The position numbers were made by a program, and so were the translations under genes. This document shows positions 10,901-23,232 of a stretch of 64,000 nucleotides of DNA, in pieces. Every line of letters starts with the position of its first letter. Within the stretch, counting starts at the first letter, position 1. The notes under the pieces were generated by a model, which saw only the letters and a program-made list of their open reading frames with translations, searched no databases and was not told the DNA's origin. Source of the DNA: Haemaphysalis longicornis (taxonomy: Eukaryota; Arthropoda; Arachnida; Ixodida; Ixodidae); the NCBI GenBank assembly GCA_013339765.2, contig CM023449.1:111539778-111603777 (forward strand), given 5' to 3'.

Positions 10901-13900
10901 AGCGCAGTCCGAGGCCGAAGTGAATCCTTTGGTAAGGGCACGAGACAGCATGGTTCCCCGCCGTGATGTTGGTAGATGCAGAGCACAGCAGCAACCTGAA
11001 CAAATTGCAGGAACGGAGCGTTAGCCATTGGATGCGCAGCGCCGCTTCCATGCCCACTGAAGTAGCGCCGGTCGTCGATGCTTCTTATATTCGGCACGGC
11101 TCGTGATGCTGCCGGCGATGTGACTGTGCGCCAGTTGAAACAGAGTCCAACGGTATCGCTGCAATCTTCGTAGGGGGAGCGCATCCGAGGCCGAAGTGAA
11201 TCCTTTGGTAAGGGCACGAGACAGCATGGTTCCCCGCCGTGATGTTGGTAGATGCAGAGCACAGCAGCAACCTGAACAAATTGCAGGAACGGAGCGTTAG
11301 CCATTGGATGCGCAGCGCCGCTTCCATGCCCACTGAAGTAGCGCCGGTCGTCGATGCTTCTTATATTCGGCACGGCTTCGTGATGCTGCCGGCGATGTGA
11401 CTGTGCGCCAGTTGAAACAGAGTCCAACGGTATCGCTGCAATCTTCGTAGGGGGAGCGCATCCGAGGCCGAAGTGAATCCTTTGGTAAGGGCACGAGACA
11501 GCATGGTTCCCCGCCGTGATGTTGGTAGATGCAGAGCACAGCAGCAACCTGAACAAATTGCAGGAACGGAGCGTTAGCCATTGGATGCGCAGCGCCGCTT
11601 CCATGCCCACTGAAGTAGCGCCGGTCGTCGATGCTTCTTATATTCGGCACGGCTCGTGATGCTGCCGGCGATGTGACTGTGCGCCAGTTGAAACAGAGTC
11701 CAACGGTATCGCTGCAATCTTCGTAGGGGGAGCGCAGTCCGAGGCCGAAGTGAATCCTTTGGTAAGGGCACGAGACAGCATGGTTCCGCGCCGTGATGTT
11801 GGTAGATGCAGAGCACAGCAGCAACCTGAACAAATTGCAGGAACGGAGCGTTAGCCATTGGATGCGCAGCGCCGCTTCCATGCCCACTGAAGTAGCGCCG
11901 GTCGTCGATGCTTCTTATATTCGGCACGGCTTCGTGATGCTGCCGGCGATGTGACTGTGCGCCAGTTGAAACAGAGTCCAACGGTATCGCTGCAATCTTC
12001 GTAGGGGGAGCGCGTCCGAGGCCGAAGTGAATCCTTTGGTAAGGGCACGAGACAGCATGGTTCCCGCCGTGATGTTGGTAGATGCAGAGCACAGCAGCAA
12101 CCTGAACAAATTGCAGGAACGGAGCGTTAGCCATTGGATGCGCAGCGCCGCTTCCATGCCCACTGAAGTAGCGCCGGTCGTCGATGCTTCTTATATTCGG
12201 CACGGCTCGTGATGCTGCCGGCGATGTGACTGTGCGCCAGTTGAAACAGAGTCCAACGGTATCGCTGCAATCTTCGTAGGGGGAGCGCAGTCCGAGGCCG
12301 AAGTGAATCCTTTGGTAAGGGCACGGGACAGCATGGTTCCGCGCCGTGATGTTGGTAGATGCAGAGCACAGCAGCAACCTGAACAAATTGCAGGAACGGA
12401 GCGTTAGCCATTGGATGCGCAGCGCCGCTTCCATGCCCACTGAAGTAGCGCCGGTCGTCGATGCTTCTTATATTCGGCACGGCTCGTGATGCTGCCGGCG
12501 ATGTGACTGTGCGCCAGTTGAAACAGAGTCCAACGGTATCGCTGCAATCTTCGTAGGGGGAGCGCGTCCGAGGCCGAAGTGAATCCTTTGGTAAGGGCAC
12601 GAGACAGCATGGTTCCCGCCGTGATGTTGGTAGATGCAGAGCACAGCAGCAACCTGAACAAATTGCAGGAACGGAGCGTTAGCCATTGGATGCGCAGCGC
12701 CGCTTCCATGCCCACTGAAGTAGCGCCGGTCGTCGATGCTTCTTATATTCGGCACGGCTCGTGATGCTGCCGGCGATGTGACTGTGCGCCAGTTGAAACA
12801 GAGTCCAACGGTATCGCTGCAATCTTCGTAGGGGGAGCGCGTCCGAGGCCGAAGTGAATCCTTTGGTAAGGGCACGGGACAGCATGGTTCCGCGCCGTGA
12901 TGTTGGTAGATGCAGAGCACAGCAGCAACCTGAACAAATTGCAGGAACGGAGCGTTAGCCATTGGATGCGCAGCGCCGCTTCCATGCCCACTGAAGTAGC
13001 GCCGGTAGTCGATGCTTCTTATATTCGGCACGGCTCGTGATGCTGCCGGCGATGTGACTGTGCGCCAGTTGAAACAGAGTCCAACGGTATCGCTGCAATC
13101 TTCGTAGGGGGAGCGCGTCCGAGGCCGAAGTGAATCCTTTGGTAAGGGCACGGGACAGCATGGTTCCGCGCCGTGATGTTGGTAGATGCAGAGCACAGCA
13201 GCAACCTGAACAAATTGCAGGAACGGAGCGTTAGCCATTGGATGCGCAGCGCCGCTTCCATGCCCACTGAAGTAGCGCCGGTCGTCGATGCTTCTTATAT
13301 TCGGCACGGCTCGTGATGCTGCCGGCGATGTGACTGTGCGCCAGTTGAAACAGAGTCCAACGGTATCGCTGCAATCTTCGTAGGGGGAGCGCAGTCCGAG
13401 GCCGAAGTGAATCCTTTGGTAAGGGCACGGGACAGCATGGTTCCGCGCCGTGATGTTGGTAGATGCAGAGCACAGCAGCAACCTGAACAAATTGCAGGAA
13501 CGGAGCGTTAGCCATTGGATGCGCAGCGCCGCTTCCATGCCCACTGAAGTAGCGCCGGTCGTCGATGCTTCTTATATTCGGCACGGCTCGTGATGCTGCC
13601 GGCGATGTGACTGTGCGCCAGTTGAAACAGAGTCCAACGGTATCGCTGCAATCTTCGTAGGGGGAGCGCGTCCGAGGCCGAAGTGAATCCTTTGGTAAGG
13701 GCACGGGACAGCATGGTTCCGCGCCGTGATGTTGGTAGATGCAGAGCACAGCAGCAACCTGAACAAATTGCAGGAACGGAGCGTTAGCCATTGGATGCGC
13801 AGCGCCGCTTCCATGCCCACTGAAGTAGCGCCGGTCGTCGATGCTTCTTATATTCGGCACGGCTCGTGATGCTGCCGGCGATGTGACTGTGCGCCAGTTG

Positions 13901-16900
13901 AAAACAGAGTCCAACGGTATCGCTGCAATCTTCGTAGGGGGAGCGCGTCCGAGGCCGAAGTGAATCCTTTGGTAAGGGCACGGGACAGCATGGTTCCGCG
14001 CCGTGATGTTGGTAGATGCAGAGCAAAGCAGCACCCTGAACAAATTGCAGGAACGGAGCGTTAGCCATTGGATGCGCAGCGCCACTTCCATGCCCACTGA
14101 AGTAGCGCCGGTCGTCGATGCTTCTTATATTCGGCACGGCTCGTGATGCTGCCGGCGATGTGACTGTGCGCCAGTTGAAACAGAGTCCAACGGTATCGCT
14201 GCAATCTTCGTAGGGGGGAGCGCAGTCCGAGGCCGAAGTGAATCCTTTGGTAAGGGCACGAGACAGCATGGTTCCCGCGCCGTGATGTTGGTAGATGCAG
14301 AGCACAGCAGCAACCTGAACAAATTGCAGGAACGGAGCGTTAGCCATTGGATGCGCAGCGCCGCTTCCATGCCCACTGAAGTAGCGCGGTCGTCGATGCT
14401 TCTTATATTCGGCACGGCTCGTGATGCTGGCCGGCGATGTGACTGTGCGCCAGTTGAAAACAGAGGTCCACGGTTATCGCTGCAATCTTCGTAGGGGGAG
14501 CGCATCCGAGGCCGAAGTGAATCCTTTGGTAAGGGCACGAGGACAGCATGGTTCCCCGCCGTGATGTTGGTAGATGCAGAGCACAGCAGCAACCTGAACA
14601 AATTGCAAGGAACGGAGCGTTAGCCAATTGGATGCGCAGCGCCGCTTCCATGCCCACTGAAGTAGCGCCGGTCGTCGATGCTTCTATATTCGGCCACGGC
14701 TCGTGATGCTGCCGGCTGATTGTGACTGTGCGCCAGTTGAAACAGAGTCCAACGGTATCGCTGCAATCTTCGTAGGGGGAGTGGGGCAGTCCGAGGCCGA
14801 AGTGAATCCTTTGGTAAGGGCACGGGACAGCATGGTTCCGCGCCGTGATGTTGGTAGATGCAGAGCACAGCAGCAACCTGAACAAATTGCAGGAACGGAG
14901 CGTTAGCCATTGGATGCGCAGCTGCGCTTCCATGCCCACTGAAGTAGCGCCGGTCGTCGATGCTTCTTATATTCGGCACGGCTTGTGATGCTGCCGGCGA
15001 TGTGACTGTGCGCCAGTTGAAACAGAGTCCAACGGTATCGCTGCAATCTTCGTAGGGGGAGCGCGTCCGAGGCCGAAGTGAATCCTTTGGTAAGGGCAAC
15101 GGGACAGCATGGTTCCGCGCCGTGATGTTGGTAGATGCAGAGCACAGCAGCAACCTGAACAAATTGCAGGAACGGAGCGTTAGCCATTGGATGCGCAGCT
15201 CCGCTTCCATGCCCACTGAAGTAGCGCCGGTCGTCGATGCTTCTTATATTCGGCACGGCTTGTGATGCTGCCGGCGATGTGACTGTGCGCCAGTTGAAAC
15301 AGAGTCCAACGGTATCGCTGCAATCTTCGTAGGGGGAGCGCGTCCGAGGCCGAAGTGAATCCTTTGGTAAGGGCACGGGACAGCATGGTTCCGCGCCGTG
15401 ATGTTGGTAGATGCAGAGCACAGCAGCAACCTGAACAAATTGCAGGAACGGAGCGTTAGCCATTGGATGCGCAGCGCCGCTTCCATGCCCACTGAAGTAG
15501 CGCCGGTCGTCGATGCTTCTTATATTCGGCACGGCTCGTGATGCTGCCGGCGATGTGACTGTGCGCCAGTTGAAACAGAGTCCAACGGTTATCGCTGCAA
15601 TCTCGTAGGGGGAGCGCGTCCGAGGCCGAAGTGAATCCTTTGGTAAGGGCACGGGACAGCATGGTTCCGCCGCCGTGATGTTGGTAGATGCAGAGCACAG
15701 CAGCAACCTGAACAAATTGCAGGAACGGAGCGTTAGCCATTGGATGCGCAGCGCCGCTTCCATGCCCACTGAAGTAGCGCCGGTCGTCGATGCTTCTTAT
15801 ATTCGGCACGGCTCGTGATGCTGCCGGCGATGTGACTGTGCGCCAGTTGAAACAGAGTCCAACGGTATCGCTGCAATCTTCGTAGGGGGAGCGCAGTCCG
15901 AGGCCGAAGTGAATCCTTTGGTAAGGGCACGGGACAGCATGGTTCCGCGCCGTGATGTTGGTAGATGCAGAGCACAGCAGCAACCTGAACAAATTGCAGG
16001 AACGGAGCGTTAGCCATTGGATGCGCAGCGCCGCTTCCATGCCCACTGAAGTAGCGCCGGTCGTCGATGCTTCTTATATTCGGCACGGCTTCGTGATGCT
16101 GCCGGCGATGTGACTGTGCGCCAGTTGAAACAGAGTCCAACGGTTATCGCTGCAATCTTCGTAGGGGGAGCGCGTCCGAGGCCGAAGTGAATCCTTTGGT
16201 AAGGGCACGGGACAGCATGGTTCCGCGCCGTGATGTTGGTAGATGCAGAGCACAGCAGCAACCTGAACAAATTGCAGGAACGGAGCGTTAGCCATTGGAT
16301 GCGCAGCGCCGCTTCCATGCCCACTGAAGTAGCGCCGGTCGTCGATGCTTCTTATATTCGGCACGGCTCGTGATGCTGCCGGCGATGTGACTGTGCGCCA
16401 GTTGAAACAGAGTCCAACGGTATCGCTGCAATCTTCGTAGGGGGAGCGCGTCCGAGGCCGAAGTGAATCCTTTGGTAAGGGCACGGGACAGCATGGTTCC
16501 GCGCCGTGATGTTGGTAGATGCAGAGCACAGCAGCAACCTGAACAAATTGCAGGAACGGAGCGTTAGCCATTGGATGCGCAGCGCCGCTTCCATGCCCAC
16601 TGAAGTAGCGCCGGTCGTCGATGCTTCTTATATTCGGCACGGCTCGTGATGCTGCCGGCGATGTGACTGTGCGCCAGTTGAAACAGAGTCCAACGGTATC
16701 GCTGCAATTCTTCGTAGGGGGGAGCGCTCCGAGGCCGAAGTGAATCCTTTGGTAAGGGCACGGGACAGCATGGTTCCGCGCCGTGATGTTGGTAGATGCA
16801 GAGCACAGCAGCAACCTGAACAAATTGCAGGAACGGAGCGTTAGCCATTGGATGCGCAGCGCCGCTTCCATGCCCACTGAAGTAGCGCCGGTCGTCGATG

Positions 16901-19379
16901 CTTCTTATATTCGGCACGGCTCGTGATGCTGCCGGCGATGTGACTGTGCGCCAGTTGAAACAGAGTCCAACGGTATCGCTGCAATCTTCGTAGGGGGAGC
17001 GCGTCCGAGGCCGAAGTGAATCCTTTGGTAAGGGCACGAGGACAGCATGGTTCCGCGCCGTGATGTTGGTAGATGCAGAGCACAGCAGGCAACCTGAACA
17101 AATTGCAGGAACGGAGCGTTAGCCATTGGATGCGCAGCGCCGCTTCCATGCCACTGAAGTAGCGCCGGTCGTCGATGCTTCTTATATTCGGCACGGCTCG
17201 TGATGCTGCCGGCGATGTGACTGTGCGCCAGTTGAAACAGAGTCCAACGGTATCGCTGCAATCTTCGTAGGGGGAGCGCGTCCGAGGCCGAAGTGAATCC
17301 TTTGGTAAGGGCACGGGACAGCATGGTTTCCGCGCCGTGATGTTGGTAGATGCAGAGCACAGCAGCAACCTGAACAAATTGCAGGAACGGAGCGTTAGCC
17401 ATTGGATGCGCAGCGCCGCTTCCATGCCCACTGAAGTAGCGCCGGTCGTCGATGCTTCTTATATTCGGCACGGCTCGTGATGCTGCCGGCGATGTGACTG
17501 TGCGCCAGTTGAAACAGAGTCCAACGGTATCGCTGCAATCTTCGTAGGGGGAGCGCGTCCGAGGCCGAAGTGAATCCTTTGGTAAGGGCACGGGACAGCA
17601 TGGTTCCGCGCTCGTGATGTTGGTAGATGCAGAGCACAGCAGCAACCTGAACAAATTGCAGGAACGGAGCGTTAGCCATTGGATGCGCAGCGCCGCTTCC
17701 ATGTCCCACTGAAGTAGCGCCGGTCGTCGATGCTTCTTATATTCGGCACGGCTTCGTGATGCTGCCGGCGATGTGACTGTGCGCCAGTTTGAAACAGAGT
17801 CCAACGGTATCGCTGCAATCTTCGTAGGGGGAGCGCGTCCGAGGCCGAAGTGAATCCTTTGGTAAGGGCACGGGACAGCATGGTTCCGCGCCGTGATGTT
17901 GGTAGATGCAGAGCACAGCAGCACCTGAACAAATTGCAGGAACGGAGCGTTAGCCATTGGATGCGCAGCGCCGCTTCCATGCCCACTGAAGTAGCGCCGG
18001 TCGTCGATGCTTCTTATATTCGGCACGGCTCGTGATGCTGCCGGCGATGTGACTGTGCGCCAGTTTGAAACAGAGTCCAACGGTATCGCTGCAATCTTCG
18101 TAGGGGGAGCGCGTCCGAGGCCGAAGTGAATCCTTTGGTAAGGGCACGAGACAGCATGGTTCCGCGCCGTGATGTTGGGTAGATGCAGAGCAAGCAGCAA
18201 CCCTGAAACAAATTGCAGGAACGGAGCGTTAGCCATTGGATGCGCAGCGCGCTTCCATGCCCACTGAAGTAGCGCCGGTCGTCGATGCTTCTTATATTCG
18301 GCACGGCTCGTGATGCTGCCAGGCGATGGTGACTGTGCGCCAGTTGAAAACAGAGTCCAACGGTATCGCTGCAATCTTCGGAGGGGGAGTGGCGTCCGAG
18401 GCCGAAGTGAATCCTTTGGTAAGGCACGGGACAGCATGGTTCCGCGCCGTGATGTTGGTAGATGCAGAGCCCAGCAGCAACCTGAAACAAATTGCAGGAA
18501 CGAGCGTTTAGCCATTGGATGCGCAGCGCCGCTTCCATGCCCCACTGAAGTACGCCGGTCGTAGATGCTTCTTATATTCGGCCACGGCTCGTGATGCTGC
18601 CGGCGATGTGACTGTGCGCCAGTTGAAAACAGAGTCCAACGGTATCGCTGCAATCTTCGTAGGGGGAGCGCGTCCGAGGCCGAAGTGAATTCCTTTGGTA
18701 AGGGCCACGGGACAGCATGGTTCCGCGCCGTGATGTTGGTAGATGCAGAACACAGCAGCAACCTGAACAAATTGCAGGAACGGAGCGTTAGCCATTCGGA
18801 TGCGCAGCACCGCTTCCATGCCCACTGAAGTAGCGCCGGTCGTCGATGCTTCTTATATTCGGCACGGCTCGTGATGCTGCCGGCGATGGTGGACTGTGCG
18901 CCAGTTGAAACAGAGTCCAACGGTAATCGCTGCAATCTTCGTAGGAGGAGCGCGTCCGAGGCCGAAGTGAATCCTTTGGTAAGGGCACGGGACAGCATGG
19001 TTCCGCGCCGTGATGTTGGTAGATGCAGAGCACAGCAGCAACCTGAACAAATTGCAGGAACGGAGCGTTAGCCATTGGATGCGCAGCGCCGCTTCCATGC
19101 CCACTGAAGTAGCGCCGGTCGTCGATGCTTCTTATATTCGGCACGGCTCGTGTATGCTGCCGGCGATGTGACTGTGCGCCAGTTGAAACAGAGTCCAACG
19201 GTATCGCTGCAATCTTCGTAGGGGGAGCGCATCCGAGGCCGAAGTGAATCCTTTGGTAAGGGCACGAGACAGCATGGTTCCCCGCCGTGATGTTGGTAGA
19301 TGCAGAGCACAGCAGCAACCTGAACAAATTGCAGGAACGGAGCGTTAGCCATTGGATGCGCAGCGCCGCTTCCATGCCC

Positions 19380-19779
<400 letters not shown>

Positions 19780-21727
19780 GCGCAGGCCGCTTCCATGCCC
19801 ACTGAAGTAGCGCCGGTCGTCGATGCTTCTTATATTCGGCACGGCTCGTGATGCTGCCGGCGATGTGACTGTGCGCCAGTTGAAACAGAGTCCAACGGTA
19901 TCGCTGCAATCATCGTAGGGGGAGCGCATCCGAGGCCGAAGTGAATCCTTTGGTAAGGGCACGGACAGCATGGTTCCCGCCGTGATGTTGGGAGATGCAG
20001 AGCACAGCAGCAACCTGAACAAATTGCAGGAACGGAGCGTTAGCCATTGGATGCGCAGCGCCGCTTCCATGCCCACTGAAGTAGCGCCGGTCGTCGATGC
20101 TTCTTATATTCGGCACGGCTCGTGATGCTGCCGGCGATGTGACTGTGCGCCAGTTGAAACAGAGTCCAACGGTATCGCTGCAATCTTCGCAGGGGGAGCG
20201 CGTCCGAGGCCGAAGTGAATCCTTTGGTAAGGGCACGGGACAGCATGGTTCCCCGCCGTGAGGTTTGTAGATGCAGTGCACAGCAGCAACCTGAACAAAT
20301 TGCAGGAACGGAGCGTTAGCCATTGGATGCGCAGTGCCGCTTCCATGCCCACTGAAGTAGCGCCGGTCGTCGATGCTTCTTATATTCGGCACGGCTCGTG
20401 ATGCTGCCGGCGATGTGACTGTGCGCCAGTTGAAACAGAGTCCAACGGTATCGCTGCAATCTTCGCAGGGGGAGCGCATCCGAGGCCGAAGTGAATCCTT
20501 TGGTAAGGGCACGGGACAGCATGGTTCCGCGCCGTGATGTTGGTGAGATGCAGAGCACAGCAGCAACCTGAACAAATTGCAGGAACGGAGCGTTAGCCAT
20601 TGGATGCGCAGCGCCGCTTCCATGCCCACTGAAGTAGCGCCGGTCGTCGATGCTTCTTATATTCGGCACGGCTCGTGATGCTGCCGGCGATGTGACTGTG
20701 CGCCAGTTGAAACAGAGTCCAATGGTATCGCTGCAATCATCGCAGGGGGAGCGCGTCCGAGGCCGAAGTGAATCCTTTGGTAAGGCACGGGACAGCATGG
20801 TTCCGCGCCGTGATGTTGGGAGATGCAGAGCACAGCAGCAACCTGAACAAATTGCAGGAACGGAGCGTTAGCCATTGGATGCGCAGCGCCGCTTCCATGC
20901 CCACTGAAGTAGCGCCGGTCGTCGATGCTTCTTATATTCGGCACGGCTCGTGATGCTGCCGGCGATGTGACTGTGCGCCAGTTGAAACAGAGTCCAACGG
21001 TATCGCTGCAATCTTCGTAGGGGGAGCGCATCCGAGGCCGAAGTGAATCCTGTGGTAAGGGCACGGGACAGCATGGTTCCCGCCGTGATGTTGGTAGATG
21101 CAGAGCACAGCAGCAACCTGAACAAATTGCAGGAACGGAGCGTTAGCCATTGGATGCGCAGCGCCGCTTCCATGCCCACTGAAGTAGCGCCGGTCGTCGA
21201 TGCTTCTTATATTCGGCACGGCTCGTGATGCTGCCGGCGATGTGACTGTGCGCCAGTTGAAACAGAGTCCAACGGTATCGCTGCAATCTTCGAGGGGGAG
21301 CGCGTCCGAGGCCGAATGAATCCTTTGGTAAGGGCACGGGACAGCATGGTTCCGCGCCGTGATGTTGGTAGATGCAGAGCACAGCAGCAACCTGAACAAA
21401 TTGCAGGAACGGAGCGTTAGCCATTGGATGCGCAGCGCCGCTTCCATGCCCACTGAAGTAGCGCCGGTCGTCGATGCTTCTTATATTCGGCACGGCTTGT
21501 GATGCTGCCGGCGATGTGACTGTGCGCCAGTTGAAACAGAGTCCAACGGTATCGCTGCAATCTTCGTAGGGGGAGCGCGTCCGAGGCCGAAGTGAATCCT
21601 TTGGTAAGGGCACGGGACAGCATGGTTCCGCGCCGTGATGTTGGGAGATGCAGAGCACAGCAGCAACCTGAACAAATTGCAGGAACGGAGCGTTAGCCAT
21701 TGGATGCGCAGCGCCGCTTCCATGCCC

Positions 21728-22110
21728 ATGCTTGGCTTGGCAAACGTTGCGCAGGGGACGCTCAGCGGTGACGTCGAGGCACGCACACACGAGCAATCGG
21801 CATTTGTTTGAATTTTTTAACTACCGGGCGGTCGTTGCAATCTTGGCCAACCTCCCTAATTGGGTATGCTTGGCTTGAAAATCGTTGCGCAGGGGACGCT
21901 GGGCAGTCACCGCGAAGCACGCACACATGACCAATCTACATTTTTTTGCATTCTTTTCTACCGTGCGGTCGTCGCAATCTTGTCCAATCTCCCTAAGTGG
22001 GTATGCTGGCTTGACAATCTTTGCGCAGGGGACGCTAAGCGGTCGTCGCGAGGGCCGCAGCCACCACCGCTAGGCATTTTCTGTGTTTTGTTATAACTGC
22101 CGGGAGGTAG
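21728..22110. repeat. 137-bp tandem repeat, about 2.7 copies
   Basis: ATGCTTGGCTTG starts at 21,728 and recurs at 21,866. A shortened form (ATGCTGGCTTG) starts at 22,003. Shared blocks are TTGCGCAGGGGACGCT, ACGCACACA, CGGTCGTTGCAATCTTG or CGGTCGTCGCAATCTTG, and CCTCCCTAA or TCTCCCTAA. Copies are clearly diverged, unlike the 276-bp array they abut. The join is at CATGCCC, inside a monomer. Their role is unknown. Confidence 0.8.
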
Positions 22111-23232
22111 CCCCGAGGTTCGCGCTCACGTGCGTGCGCTTGGCCATTTCTTATTATTTTTAAGTGCGGGCACAAAAAATTAAGGTTTGTTAGACGGGTT
22201 CGCTGTTAATAACATTTAAAGATCCTCTATGAACTCGTCCAATCTCAAGGAGTCCGCACAATTTTTTCGTCAAGAACTGCATATCATCTTCTTTACGTTT
22301 CCGGCAACATTATTGCCTACAATGTGATTTATACCCTTTTGCGAGGGCTCAATTGTGGTTAGACAGAGGGCCATCGCTGAAGCATTTTTAAAACTGGAAT
22401 TGCCATGGCCGTGACTCCTGCGCCGCCCTCGCATGAGACTCTATTTGTACTGTTTAAGCTGCCAGCATTATTGTTGCAGTGATAACTCCTGTTTGAAATG
22501 TACCGTCCGTTTTGAGGCCCCCGAGCATATTGTCACGGGACGCTGTGGTCAATCTCCATGGCGCCATGACTCACCATAAATAACGCTGACGACTACGAGA
22601 AACATGTGGGGAGGGAGAGGGGTAGCCTGCGCGAGCTCTTTAATGGCCGCTATGTCAATAATGGAAATAGATCGCTTACCCGCATCTCATCGTTTGTCTC
22701 AACTCTGTACTGCCGCCACGTAACAATTTGAAAGAAATTTGGTAACGACCTCACGGAAGCTTCGGATATCTTAGCCTTTTTTATTTTAGTGTTTTACGCG
22801 CAAAACCTAAGCCTGGGGTATGAAGTGCGCCTTAGCGGAGGGTTACAAACTAATTCAAAACACCTAAGGAACTGTACCTGCACGGAAATGTCGAGAGGCA
22901 CGCTTGCTGCATTTTTCTTCTCCATCCCAAAAATAGCTTCTTCTTCTTATAGATCCCCAGAATTACAGGCTGACTTTAAGCGGCCCCCGGGTGCCCTAAA
23001 TAGACTTTTTTTTACTTCGAATTTTTGCCGCTCGGCATGTGACAGGCGGTTTAAAGATTGGAGGAGGGAAGAAAGTAGGAAGGCAAGGGAAAGAGAAGAA
23101 CGTAGGGAGAGAGGGGCTGCCAAAAGCTCAGATGGTGCCGAAACCGATAGGTTTTCGAGTCTACAGGTATGCATGCTGTCCAGTGGCTTGCAGAAAGTCC
23201 ATCAGCGGACTGCAGTATTTATATTCCTGCAT
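22111..23232. other. Spacer, no gene recognised
   Basis: It is mixed-composition sequence with no domain that I recognise. A 201-codon plus-strand frame starting at 22,789 runs across the 3' end of the opposite-strand LINE and has no family motif, so I do not call it. The sequence from about 23,040 may be 3' untranslated sequence of that LINE. Confidence 0.4.
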
